Origin: Phnomibacter ginsenosidimutans
GTDB lineage: Bacteria; Bacteroidota; Bacteroidia; Chitinophagales; Chitinophagaceae
NCBI RefSeq assembly: GCF_009740285.1
Contig: NZ_CP046566.1
Span: 1,732,501 to 1,796,500, forward strand
Length of the DNA stretch: 64,000 nt
Direction of reading: 5' to 3'
A program made the position numbers and the translations under genes. The notes beneath the pieces were generated by a model that was not told where the DNA came from, ran no database searches, and saw only the letters and a program-made list of their open reading frames with translations. This document shows positions 51,601-60,556 of the stretch, in pieces; positions within the stretch are counted from its first letter, which is position 1, and every line of letters starts with the position of its first letter.

Positions 51601-54600
51601 GCATTGCTATGCGTATCAATGCCAGCCAATTGCAGGCTGCTGTGGTAAATGCCAATACATCAGTTTCTGTATCTACAAGCTTCACTACTGTAAATGCATG
51701 GTCACACGTGGCAATGGTTTATGCAGGCAATACATTGCGTTTGTATGTGGATGGTGTTCTTCGTGCTGAGAATACAAACCTTTCTTTCAGCTCAGTTGCT
51801 GCTACTACCAATAACTCACGTTTAGGCTACCACAATAGCGGTAATGCCTTCCGTGCAAACGCTACTGCATACTACCGTGGTAGAATGGATGATTTGCGTG
51901 TCATTGATGCAAATCTTTCTGCCGCAGAAATCAACCAGTTAATGACAAGTAATTACCTGTCTTCTGATGCTATTACCAATGTACTTCCTGCTATTCCTGC
52001 AGCAGCTACTTCATTGGTAGCCACAGCTACAGGTAGCAATACGGTTGATGTAACATGGGTAGATAATGGTAGCAATGAAACTGGTTACGATGTGTATCGT
52101 TCGCTGTCTACCAATGGCAATTTCAGAAAAATTGCTACTGCGCCTGCAGCAGCCGGTACAGGTTCTACCATCACCTTTAATGATGCTTCACTTTTTGCCA
52201 ATGCCATTTACTATTACAAAGTAGTAGCAACAGGTGTGGGTGGTAACGCTGGCGATAGCAATCAGGACTCTGCCAAAACTGGCAATGATGCCCCAGTGAT
52301 TACTGCATTAGCCAATACTACTATGAAGTTTGGCACTATCAAGAATATTGCCATCAATGCAGCCGATCCTAACAGTGATGCTGTTGTATTGGCGGGTGTT
52401 TCTTTGCCATCATTTGCTACACTTAGCGATAATGGCAATGGCACTGGTAACCTTACTTTGTCGCCTCAAATTGGAGATATTGGCAGCTATGCTGTTCAGT
52501 TGACTGCAACTGATAACTATGGTGGAACCAGCAATATCACATTCAATCTTGTGGTAGATGCTAATAATCCTCCAACACTTGATCCTGTTGTAATAGGCAG
52601 TGTTGCCGAAGGTTCAAGTACAAATGTTTCGGTGTCTGCAACTGATTTGGATGGTCAGTCAGGTCTGACAATTACAGCTACAGGTTTGCCTTCATTTGTA
52701 ACGCTTACAGATAATGGCAATGGTACTGCTCAATTGACTGTAGCTCCGGGTTATGCCGATGGAGATACGTACAACTTCACTGTACAAGTGGCCGACGCAC
52801 AGGGTGGGGTTGATAGCAAAGCCGTTTCTCTTACCGTTACAGAAGTTATTCCTAACGAAAGAGTTTTGGTGAGCATTCAGAGAGCTTCGGCTGCCCCAAG
52901 TCCCTGGAACAATGTGATAGGTCTCAACACCAGTGCATTGAAAAATACAACTGGAGCCAGCACGTCAGTAGGTCTTTCTTTCCAGACAACAGCCTGGAAT
53001 ACATTTGACCAAGGTCCGGTGACCGGTAATAACAGTGGTCTGTATCCGGATGCTGTCATCAGAGATTACTACTACTTTGGCATTTTTGGTGCGCCAAATA
53101 CCATCAACGTTCGTACTACGGGCTTGAACCCTGCTAAAAAGTACAAGTTCTCTTTCTACGGTGGTAGTAAGTGGACAGGTACTCCGGATAATGGAACCAC
53201 TACTTACACAATCGGTAGCCAAACTGTAAGTCTGTACGTTCAAAACAACAATCAGAATAAAGTATCGATTGAGAATGTACAGCCCGATGCATCTGGTGTA
53301 GTCACCTTTACCATGGCGAAAGCTGCTGGTACTGCTGTTGGTTACCTCAATGCGCTGGAAATTGAAAGTGCATTTGATGATGGATCTGCTCCGGCTTTAC
53401 CAAAAGATTTTGCAGCAGCACTCATACCTACAGGTGGTGTAAAACTGACCTGGAGAGATGTGGCTTATAACGAAACAGGATATGAAGTGTATCGATCACT
53501 TCAGCCTGATGCAGACTTTGTATTGCTGAACCCTGCAGCTACCAATGTAAACAGCAGCAGCTATGATGATTTGACCGTCACAAGCAGCACTACTTATTAC
53601 TACAAAATCAGGGCCATTGGCAACAACGGTAGCTCTGCTTACAGTAATGTAGTGAGTGTAACTACCGGCAACAAAACGCCTGTAATTACCGGTGGTTCTA
53701 CGTTGTATGTAAAAACAGATGCACTGGCTACGCTGCCATTTACTGTAACAGATGATGCCAGCGATGTGCTCACAGTTACAGCCAGCAACCTGCCTGCATT
53801 TGCTACTCTGGTAAACAATGGCGGTGGTTCTTACCACATTGCAGCTACACCAAGTGTAGATAATATTGGAGTGTACAATGGCATTCAAATTACCGTAGCT
53901 GATGATAAAGGCGCCAGTGTTGTGAAGAATGTAGCCATCAGCGTTACAGATAAAAACACAACAGCTATTTATCTGAATTTCGGCAGCGAAAACATGCCTG
54001 CAGTAGCACCTTGGAACAACCTTCTGGGTTACCCAATGGGCAACAAGAACATACAGAATATGACTGACGAAAATGGTGCTGCCACAACCGTTGATTTCGC
54101 ATTGGTTCAGCAGTGGACAGGTACTACAGATCTTGGTCATATTACTACCGACAATTCTGGTGCATTTGGCGATGAAGTAATCAGAAGTGCCATCTACGAA
54201 AGCACTACGAATGCCAAGCAAGTGAAGTTTTCAGGTCTTACTCCAGGTAAGTTGTACAACCTCGCTTTCCTGGGTAGTGTAAATGCTGGCTTTGATGCTT
54301 CTGCAACCATCACCAGCGGCAGCCAAACTGTACAAATGCAGTCTCGTTACAACAACGACACTACTGCAAGACTGAATGGTTTGGTGCCAGATGCCAACAA
54401 TGAAATATTTGTAACAATCACCAAAAACAGTGGTGCATTATACAGCTATCTCAATGGCCTGGTAATTGAATCTTATGATGCAAGCGTAGGTACTTTGGCG
54501 CCTGTGGCACTGAAAGCAACTGCTGCAACCCGTACTTCTGTAACCCTGCATTGGTCTGACCGGGCGAATAATGAAACAGGTTACGAACTGTGGAGAGCAA

Positions 54601-55673
54601 CTGCAGGTGGATCATATGCCATGCTCACCAGTCTGCCAGCAAATACGACCAAGTATACTGACAATACAGCTGCTCCTGGTACCCGTTATTTCTATATCGT
54701 TCGGGCTACAGTAAGCGGTGGTGGTACAGAGTTTAGCAATGCGGCAGCAGTACTCACTCCGGGCAACATTGTATACCTGCACTTCACCAATCAGTATCCT
54801 GCACCTGCACCTTGGAACAACACGAATGTGATTCCGCAGGTAGGCGACCGCTACGAAAACCTGAACAACGATCAAGGCAATATCTCTGGTGTTGCTGTCA
54901 ACCCGATCAGCAGTTTCAATGGTGAATTCTGGGCGGGTATGAACACCGGCAATAACAGCGGCATTTTTGCTGACCCTGTTTTGATTAGCAGCTACTGGTT
55001 AGATAATGGTCAGAAAGTGCAAATCAAGATTGATGGACTCAACCAATCGTTGAAGTACAAATTGGGCTTCTTTGCTAGTGCCAACTGGAACTACAACCTT
55101 ACGACCAGTTACACTGTCAATGGAAAAGTGCGTTACCTCAATGCATCAATGAACACTTCACGTGCAGAATACATCGACGGCATTACACCAACTGCCGATG
55201 GTGAAATCTACATCGAAGTATCAACCAATGCACTGGCTCAGTTCGGCTTCCTGGGTGGCTTAATTATACAAGGGTATTCAGCAGCACCTGCACCAGCAGC
55301 ACCTGCTAAGCCACTGTTGGCTCCACCGCCAGTTACTCAGTCTCGCAATACAACTACTACTCCTGCTGTAGAAAATGCAGCCAGAGTAAACCTGAGCCAG
55401 CCAGCAACCAGCACTTCTGTAAGTGCATATCCCAATCCGTTCAGAAACGAAGTGGTATTCAAGATTGGCGGAAACGAAAAAGCGAAAGCTTATCAAATTC
55501 AGCTCTTGAATGCGAACGGTTCGGTGATTACTGACCGGAAAATAACAATGGCCGCTGGCAACACTGTTTCGATGAATCTATCAGCCTTCGCTTTGAAGCC
55601 GGGTATGTATATCGCCAGAGTGGTGGTAGATGGTAAAGTGACACAGACGATTAAGTTATTGAAGATAGAATAA
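48699..55673 (+). CDS. Giant T9SS-secreted multidomain esterase/adhesin
   Basis: A 2324-residue protein from a GTG start with a signal peptide (LFLLLTILAACTVTFGQ). Approximate domains: alpha/beta-hydrolase esterase 45-290 (FLHGLGERGS; Ser177 in HGLSIGGQG; His in TQGHGCWN); fibronectin III 450-545 and 547-637; PA14 642-784; FnIII 790-884; LamG-like 880-1087; FnIII 1095-1194; cadherin/Ig-like 1195-1384; unknown domain A 1387-1557; FnIII 1565-1660; Ig-like 1660-1754; unknown B 1755-1927; FnIII 1934-2020; unknown C 2022-2194; Pro-rich linker; T9SS sorting domain 2234-2324 (AYPNPFRNEVVFKI). It could deacylate or bind the secreted glycan. A terminator follows. Confidence 0.88.
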   Translation: MKRLFLLLTILAACTVTFGQAGVLDPNDPIVNYNAASPPPSPTLNRITKWVRTPRVNWDATQFKSYIFQGVQFRVMFPKTYQHNVSDGKVYPATVFLHGLGERGSAYDNEYQLLHGGQTFRDRVNNGTYDGFLIYPQFGANNSGWGSSHFATLARIIDSMVKYVKVDVDRVMVHGLSIGGQGTWKFIEEYPKVFAGAQPISGASLGYIPGIPKYLEIPIRLYTGDKDNNPAPGTAVALVDSFKNRGGSIVHTRYPTQGHGCWNTAWAESAWVPFMNNIHKANPIVYFGRSEFCPGDPVNTTLGLTAGFAAYEWEKDGVVIPGATTNKLVVTSYGTYRARFKRTSTSAWSAWSPTPIVVRIKPTTLTPPIQIDGMYSNVVPATDGRTTVPLTVTGDYIGYEWRRVSDNAIVSTTKVFEAPAGEYKLRVTELYGCSSEFSTNYTVINANGTTGLPDAAGGLLALGASKTTIQLDWSDNPAPANNETGFEVYRSTSNAGPFTLIGKTGTDIVSFLDQGLNPNTSYYYVVRAVNNNGASPVTAVATGKTQVDDSAPTAPQNLVITSSNQNSISLQWNESTDDVGVDKYDIFVDGQKSYTTSSNYFTVPNLTAFQTYNFQVRARDAAGNLSPLSSQITGQAAASGLSYKLYNGTWSTLPNFSTLTPVQTGRSANVDITLRNQANNYGFLWEGTIKIPVSGNYTFETCSDDGSKLYIGSYSHTATALVNNDGAHGNQCRTGTISLTAGLHPIAITYFQGTGGQSMQVWWQSTAAGIARQQIPSTAFDESVPFAGAAPVAPSSLKAAATAHNKIQLSWTDRSDNENGFEIIRSTSKTGQYITVGTVGSNQTSFTDSIGLTANTRYFYKVRAIGQYGESAFAFSFAEARWRMNNNNADETGGANTLTLASGAAYNTTAYEGSHSVYFDGTNDVVDVSGPNNFLKSSFTARTVALWIRPELLTNSRLIFDFGGSDNGIAMRINASQLQAAVVNANTSVSVSTSFTTVNAWSHVAMVYAGNTLRLYVDGVLRAENTNLSFSSVAATTNNSRLGYHNSGNAFRANATAYYRGRMDDLRVIDANLSAAEINQLMTSNYLSSDAITNVLPAIPAAATSLVATATGSNTVDVTWVDNGSNETGYDVYRSLSTNGNFRKIATAPAAAGTGSTITFNDASLFANAIYYYKVVATGVGGNAGDSNQDSAKTGNDAPVITALANTTMKFGTIKNIAINAADPNSDAVVLAGVSLPSFATLSDNGNGTGNLTLSPQIGDIGSYAVQLTATDNYGGTSNITFNLVVDANNPPTLDPVVIGSVAEGSSTNVSVSATDLDGQSGLTITATGLPSFVTLTDNGNGTAQLTVAPGYADGDTYNFTVQVADAQGGVDSKAVSLTVTEVIPNERVLVSIQRASAAPSPWNNVIGLNTSALKNTTGASTSVGLSFQTTAWNTFDQGPVTGNNSGLYPDAVIRDYYYFGIFGAPNTINVRTTGLNPAKKYKFSFYGGSKWTGTPDNGTTTYTIGSQTVSLYVQNNNQNKVSIENVQPDASGVVTFTMAKAAGTAVGYLNALEIESAFDDGSAPALPKDFAAALIPTGGVKLTWRDVAYNETGYEVYRSLQPDADFVLLNPAATNVNSSSYDDLTVTSSTTYYYKIRAIGNNGSSAYSNVVSVTTGNKTPVITGGSTLYVKTDALATLPFTVTDDASDVLTVTASNLPAFATLVNNGGGSYHIAATPSVDNIGVYNGIQITVADDKGASVVKNVAISVTDKNTTAIYLNFGSENMPAVAPWNNLLGYPMGNKNIQNMTDENGAATTVDFALVQQWTGTTDLGHITTDNSGAFGDEVIRSAIYESTTNAKQVKFSGLTPGKLYNLAFLGSVNAGFDASATITSGSQTVQMQSRYNNDTTARLNGLVPDANNEIFVTITKNSGALYSYLNGLVIESYDASVGTLAPVALKATAATRTSVTLHWSDRANNETGYELWRATAGGSYAMLTSLPANTTKYTDNTAAPGTRYFYIVRATVSGGGTEFSNAAAVLTPGNIVYLHFTNQYPAPAPWNNTNVIPQVGDRYENLNNDQGNISGVAVNPISSFNGEFWAGMNTGNNSGIFADPVLISSYWLDNGQKVQIKIDGLNQSLKYKLGFFASANWNYNLTTSYTVNGKVRYLNASMNTSRAEYIDGITPTADGEIYIEVSTNALAQFGFLGGLIIQGYSAAPAPAAPAKPLLAPPPVTQSRNTTTTPAVENAARVNLSQPATSTSVSAYPNPFRNEVVFKIGGNEKAKAYQIQLLNANGSVITDRKITMAAGNTVSMNLSAFALKPGMYIARVVVDGKVTQTIKLLKIE

Positions 55674-55687
55674 GGGTAAGCGTGACG

Positions 55688-55727
55688 GCAGGTGGTCTCC
55701 ATTCTTGGAGGCTGCCTGCTATTTTTT
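55688..55727 (+). terminator. Terminator after the giant T9SS protein gene
   Basis: GCAGGTGGTCTCC-type stem pairs with GGAGGCTGCCTGC (three G-U pairs) and is followed by ATTTTTT. The downstream copolymerase gene therefore probably has its own promoter within 55730-55940. Confidence 0.75.
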
Positions 55728-55940
55728 AAATCCATATTCATCGCCAGTCAAGGGGTGTATATGGATTTTTTGCAAATGCGAAACCCCATCGGCAGCAAAT
55801 GACTGCTGATACTCACAGAATTATCATTCTGGTGTTGCAGCATTGACCTAATTTATGGTACATTGCGGTAACATTAACCAGGTCTGTCTGCTATACAGGT
55901 TCGACCCGGTTTTCCACAGATACCCCAAATTCCAACAATC

Positions 55941-58109
55941 ATGGATTTGATCTTTTTTACCAGGCATTGGCTAAAAGAAAATGGCTTGGTTTTACTGCTG
56001 ACCATTTTTGCTGCGGCCATTGGATTCACCTATGCATTTCTGAAAAAGAAAAGCTATTTGTCAAGTGCTCAGTATTCTACTGGTCTTACCATGCAGTCAA
56101 AAGCGCTGCAGGAGGACTTCAACGTATTTGAGATTGACGTAAAATTCAACAACGTACTCGAAACTTTTAAATCGCCCAACGTGATTGGATTGCTTACCTA
56201 TCGGGTATTGCAACACGATTTAAATGCCGAAAAGCCATTTAAAGTTTTAAGTGAAAAAGAAAAGGCGGAAGTTCAGGAATTGAATTTGCCCAAAGAGAAG
56301 GCATTACAAATTTTGCGCAATAAAATTGATTCCGTGAGCTTGCTTTCTACAGCCAACGCTGATGAAAATAAGCTGCTCGAAATGCTGGAAATTTATGGAT
56401 ACGATTACGAAAGTTTTGTAAGCACACTAAGCATAAACCGATTAGCCAGAACGGATTATATTGATATTCTGTATCGTTCAGAAAACCCGGTTTTGTCTGC
56501 TACTGTGGTAAATGCCATCGGACCTGAGTTTATGCGGTTTTACAACTCCTTGTCCAATGTGCGTTCCAATGAATCGATGGAATCAATCAACAGACAACTG
56601 CAGCAAAAAGCCAAAGAGTTTGATAGCACATTTAATAAACTGCAATCGACCAAAGCAGGATTGGGTACCGCAGATATTTCTGCAGCGGTTTCGGCGGCAT
56701 TGAGTATAGTGCAAGATTATGAAACCAAACTGGCTGATGAGAAAGGAAACTACAACCGGAATATGGCGCAGTTGCAATCGGTAACAGGACAGCTGCAAAG
56801 AATGCCGCCGCCGGTGAGTGGTGGTGGAAACAACAGCGAAATTGTTGCAATTCGTAAGCAAATAAGTACACTCGAGGCAGAGAACAATGCGAAAGGCGGC
56901 AATGACCAGGCATTGTTGCAACGGATTAAAAAACTGCAACAAGACCTGATTGAAAAAGGCAGAAGCAATAACGTGGAAAGACCGGATGAAGAATTGCGCA
57001 AAACACTTCAGCAACGCAAATACGAACTGGAGGCAGACATTGCATCCGCAAAAGGAAATATTGCAGAATATGAAAGCATGATACGCAAGTATCAGGCTCA
57101 GGCTTCTTCATTAGCAGGTAAAGATGTGGATGTATCCCGTGAACAGGCCAAGGCTGATATTGCATCGAAAGAATTTGCCGATCTCAAACAACGCTTTGAG
57201 GCAGTACAAGGGTACAAGCAGGATGGAGGATTGAACTTCCGTCAGACACTGATGGGGCAGCCTGCGTTGAAACCTGAATCTTCTCGTACCATTTTGACAA
57301 CAGGTTTGGCTGGTATCGTAACGTTCTTCCCGATCAGCTTCATTATTCTATTGTCCGCATTTTTTGATAACTCGATCAAATCGCCATCTCAATTTGCAAA
57401 AGTGGCTGGCTTTAAGCCACTGGTAAATTTGAGTTTGATACCCTTAAAAAAGCAATCCTTAATGGCATTGCTCGATGAGCCGGTGAATGAGAAAAAAGCT
57501 ACTGAAAAAGTATTGTTCATTAACGGCATACAACAGTTGCGTATTGAATTGCAATCGCAAAAAGTGCATTCGCTTGTAATGGCCAGCTATGAAAGAGGGG
57601 AGGGTAAAACCGTTGCAATCGTTGCCCTTGCAAAAAGCATGGCGCAGGCAGGTAAGAAAGTATTGGTGATTGACGGCAACTATGTTTCTGCATCACTTAC
57701 AGAACAATTGAGTGGTAATGATGGATTGTCTCCATTACTGGGCACTACAGTCTCTTCTGCTACGTTGAAAAAACAAATAACTGACTCTGCTGTACCAGGT
57801 ATTTCCATACTAGGTATTGCATCCTCCACCGCACCACCCGTGGGTCTTGCTGAGACCATTGCTCAGATTTTGGAAGTTGCTAAATCAAACACTGATTTTG
57901 ATTGCGTTTTGATTGAAGTGGCAGCGTTGAAATATCATGTAGACGGACTGGAAGTACTTGCCAGCACTGAAGCTGTAGCAACGATTCATGCAGCAAACAA
58001 TGTGTTGAATATTGCTGCCATTGAAAGTATGCAGCGAGTGCAGCAGTATGGCAAAAACTACCTGGGCGCTGTATTGAATAAAGTGGAAATGGACGTGTTA
58101 GAAATGTAA
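55941..58109 (+). CDS. Wzc-type polysaccharide copolymerase / degenerate tyrosine-kinase-like ATPase
   Basis: A 722-residue inner membrane protein: membrane helix 16-35, Wzz-like periplasmic region with a long coiled coil (about 205-425), second helix about 449-474 (GLAGIVTFFPISFIILL), then a P-loop domain with Walker A YERGEGKTVAI (about 550-560) and VLVIDGNY. It should control chain length and export together with an outer membrane partner. The usual Walker B DxxP is replaced by FDCVLIEVAAL, and the C-terminus lacks a tyrosine cluster, so kinase activity is doubtful. It is 5 bp before the acyltransferase gene. Confidence 0.88.
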   Translation: MDLIFFTRHWLKENGLVLLLTIFAAAIGFTYAFLKKKSYLSSAQYSTGLTMQSKALQEDFNVFEIDVKFNNVLETFKSPNVIGLLTYRVLQHDLNAEKPFKVLSEKEKAEVQELNLPKEKALQILRNKIDSVSLLSTANADENKLLEMLEIYGYDYESFVSTLSINRLARTDYIDILYRSENPVLSATVVNAIGPEFMRFYNSLSNVRSNESMESINRQLQQKAKEFDSTFNKLQSTKAGLGTADISAAVSAALSIVQDYETKLADEKGNYNRNMAQLQSVTGQLQRMPPPVSGGGNNSEIVAIRKQISTLEAENNAKGGNDQALLQRIKKLQQDLIEKGRSNNVERPDEELRKTLQQRKYELEADIASAKGNIAEYESMIRKYQAQASSLAGKDVDVSREQAKADIASKEFADLKQRFEAVQGYKQDGGLNFRQTLMGQPALKPESSRTILTTGLAGIVTFFPISFIILLSAFFDNSIKSPSQFAKVAGFKPLVNLSLIPLKKQSLMALLDEPVNEKKATEKVLFINGIQQLRIELQSQKVHSLVMASYERGEGKTVAIVALAKSMAQAGKKVLVIDGNYVSASLTEQLSGNDGLSPLLGTTVSSATLKKQITDSAVPGISILGIASSTAPPVGLAETIAQILEVAKSNTDFDCVLIEVAALKYHVDGLEVLASTEAVATIHAANNVLNIAAIESMQRVQQYGKNYLGAVLNKVEMDVLEM

Positions 58110-58114
58110 GCCGC

Positions 58115-59203
58115 ATGCAGTCGCTTCAACAAAAAACGAACCGCTACGGGTGGATAGATGTTGCAAAAGGTATTGCCATTATTCTGGTGGTATACCGGCA
58201 TGTGTTTGAGGGACTGTCGAGAGCAAATCTTGGTACCGAATCATTTCCCATGCTTGAAGATGCCAACATCATGTTCTTCAGTTTTCGCATGCCTTTGTTT
58301 TTTATGATCTCGGGCATTTTTGTAGCCTCCAGCTTAGCTAAAAGAGGCTTTGGTTGGTTTGCGTTGAATAAGACAGGTACCATACTCTATCCTTTTTTGC
58401 TCTGGGGTTGTTTGCAAATCACATTGCAATTCATCATGTCAAAATACACCAATGCAGACCGTAGTTGGATTAGTTATTTCGATTTGATTGTCAGGCCCCG
58501 TCGTATCGATCAGTTTTGGTATTTGTATGCTTTGTTCAATGTGTCAATGCTGTTTGCGTTGCTGTCGCATTGGTTCAAATTACAAGCATGGCAACATGTA
58601 TTGTTGGGTATTGTTTTGTACGCTGCCTCTGGTGCCATTACGGTGTATCACATCGAAACCGGATTTGTGTATGATATTTTACACTACTACATTTTTATGG
58701 CCTTGGGTAGCTGGATTGCTCAATACATTTTTAGGCCAGCAGTAGAAGTATGGGTAAAGAAGACTTGGGTATTATTGCTGTTGCTGCCGTTATTTCTATA
58801 TGCTAATTATCAATTTTTGATGATTAATAATAGCCATGGTAGTGCCAATCACATTGAGTATTACCAACCGGCATTGTATTTCTTCATTGCAGAGATTGGC
58901 GGCCTGTTTATGCTCATGCTAAGTATGCAACTCAATGGTACAGCTGTCGGCAAAATTTTCGCAGCCATTGGCAGGTATAGCCTGCAGATTTATGTAATGC
59001 ATGTGCTGGTAGCATCGCTGGTGCGCACCGTTTTCAGTAAATTCATCGGCTATACTTACGTGCCAGTGTTACTGTTCATATGCATTGCTTTGGGCATGCT
59101 CATACCTATGTTGGTGGCCAGCATTGCACAAAAGAAAAACTGGCAATGGATTTTTCAATGGTCCTTTGAAAAGAAACAAGCTCCAACATTGGTGACACAA
59201 TAA
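58115..59203 (+). CDS. Acyltransferase family 3 membrane protein
   Basis: A 362-residue integral membrane protein with about ten hydrophobic helices. The N-terminal YGWIDVAKGIAIILVVYRHV carries the conserved Arg/His-type signature of acyltransferase family 3 (PF01757), followed by FFSFRMPLFFMISGIF. Such proteins O-acetylate or otherwise acylate cell-surface polysaccharides. It lies directly between the copolymerase and flippase genes (5-bp and 3-bp gaps), so it probably decorates the glycan of this locus. Confidence 0.92.
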   Translation: MQSLQQKTNRYGWIDVAKGIAIILVVYRHVFEGLSRANLGTESFPMLEDANIMFFSFRMPLFFMISGIFVASSLAKRGFGWFALNKTGTILYPFLLWGCLQITLQFIMSKYTNADRSWISYFDLIVRPRRIDQFWYLYALFNVSMLFALLSHWFKLQAWQHVLLGIVLYAASGAITVYHIETGFVYDILHYYIFMALGSWIAQYIFRPAVEVWVKKTWVLLLLLPLFLYANYQFLMINNSHGSANHIEYYQPALYFFIAEIGGLFMLMLSMQLNGTAVGKIFAAIGRYSLQIYVMHVLVASLVRTVFSKFIGYTYVPVLLFICIALGMLIPMLVASIAQKKNWQWIFQWSFEKKQAPTLVTQ

Positions 59204-59206
59204 TTC

Positions 59207-60556
59207 ATGGCAAGCAATACACATACCGCCAGTTCTACACTCAAAGCAGGATTGTACAGCGCCCTCATTAAGGCCAGTACATTGGTGTTCGGTATTGCCA
59301 GTACGGTTATTCTTACCAGAGTACTCACCGAATCTTCTTTGGGTACATGGGCGCAATTTTTACTCATCAGTTCTATTATAGAAATCATCAGGCAAAGCAT
59401 GGTGCGTAATGCCCTCATTCGCTTTTACCATGTAGCAAAAGCCGATGAAAAAGATGCCGTTTATTCAGCCGCCATGTGGCTCAATGTTTTTATCACAAGC
59501 CTCTCCAGTGTGGCATTGGTGCTGCTGGCCTTATTCAATATCGAAGCCCCACTGCATGCAGCCGGCCTCAATGAAATGTTGCTGTGGTTTATTCCCGGAA
59601 ATATACTCATAGGAGTAAGCACCTATTTTGAATGGCGCATGGCTGTATATCCCAATTTCAAACCGGTATTTCATGCATTGTTCATCCGTCAGGTAGTGGC
59701 GTTGAGCATCGTTGTTTTACTGGCTTTCGGATGGTTAGACATGTCGGGCTCTGCACTGGTTTGGGCATACAACGCCGGCATCTTTGCATCGGCAATATTT
59801 ATTCTGTGGAAACACAATAGTGTGTTCCGGTTTCGCTGGCATTGGGATGCAGCATGGGTGAGTAAGTTTGTACACTACAGTAAATATGTCGTGGGTACAA
59901 ATGCTGCGTCTTCTGTGTTCAGAACCACCGACCACTTCATGACTTCTATGCTGATTTCTTCGGCGATGGTTGCTCCATTAAGTATTTGTGCCAGGCTTAC
60001 CAATATTATCGACATTCCTTCGCAGGTATTGGCCGATGTGTTGTTCCCCAAATCTGCAGCACTGCATGCCGGTGGTGGAAACAATGAAGTAGGGGCATTG
60101 TATGAAAGAGCGGTAGGTATTGGGCTGGCCATTGTTATTCCTGCTGCATTGTGTGTGATTGCTGTTCCCGGAATTTTCTTATACCTCATTGGCGGCGAAA
60201 AATATACCAGCTTTACGCAGTTGTTGCAGCTTTGTGTATGTGTTAGTTTTTTCATGCCTTTTTTACGTCAGTTTGGTACACTCCTCGATTCAACAGGAAA
60301 GCCGCATATCAATATGATCATGATGATGGTGCTGATGACCGTGAGTGTGATTGCCTGTTACTTTTTCATCAGCTCCGTTGGATTGAAGGGTGCTGCTTAT
60401 GGTGTGCTAACGGCTCATGCATTTGTGTTTATCATCAATCAGCTAATCATGCGTCGTTTGTTTGATGTATCAATACCTCGGATATTCATGCAAATGATAT
60501 ATGCATACCAATATTTGTTGGGCATTGCAAAAACTAAACTGGCTTGGGCAAAATGA
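59207..60556 (+). CDS. Wzx-type oligosaccharide flippase
   Basis: A 449-residue polytopic protein with about 12-14 hydrophobic segments and the polysaccharide biosynthesis/MATE-like fold. The start LYSALIKASTLVFGIASTVILTRVL is the typical first helix. It is predicted to flip undecaprenyl-linked repeat units across the inner membrane. Its stop overlaps the start of the next glycosyltransferase gene (ATGA), implying translational coupling. Confidence 0.9.
   Translation: MASNTHTASSTLKAGLYSALIKASTLVFGIASTVILTRVLTESSLGTWAQFLLISSIIEIIRQSMVRNALIRFYHVAKADEKDAVYSAAMWLNVFITSLSSVALVLLALFNIEAPLHAAGLNEMLLWFIPGNILIGVSTYFEWRMAVYPNFKPVFHALFIRQVVALSIVVLLAFGWLDMSGSALVWAYNAGIFASAIFILWKHNSVFRFRWHWDAAWVSKFVHYSKYVVGTNAASSVFRTTDHFMTSMLISSAMVAPLSICARLTNIIDIPSQVLADVLFPKSAALHAGGGNNEVGALYERAVGIGLAIVIPAALCVIAVPGIFLYLIGGEKYTSFTQLLQLCVCVSFFMPFLRQFGTLLDSTGKPHINMIMMMVLMTVSVIACYFFISSVGLKGAAYGVLTAHAFVFIINQLIMRRLFDVSIPRIFMQMIYAYQYLLGIAKTKLAWAK

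Noticed and set aside
53496-54221. 241-codon frame antisense to the giant T9SS gene
   Set aside because: Cys/Ile-rich composition, no start context, and the sense strand encodes well-defined domains.
48699-55673. Internal repeats of the giant gene as a possible CRISPR or satellite array
   Set aside because: The repeats are protein-level domain duplications of about 170 or 90 codons with diverged DNA, not short identical DNA repeats.
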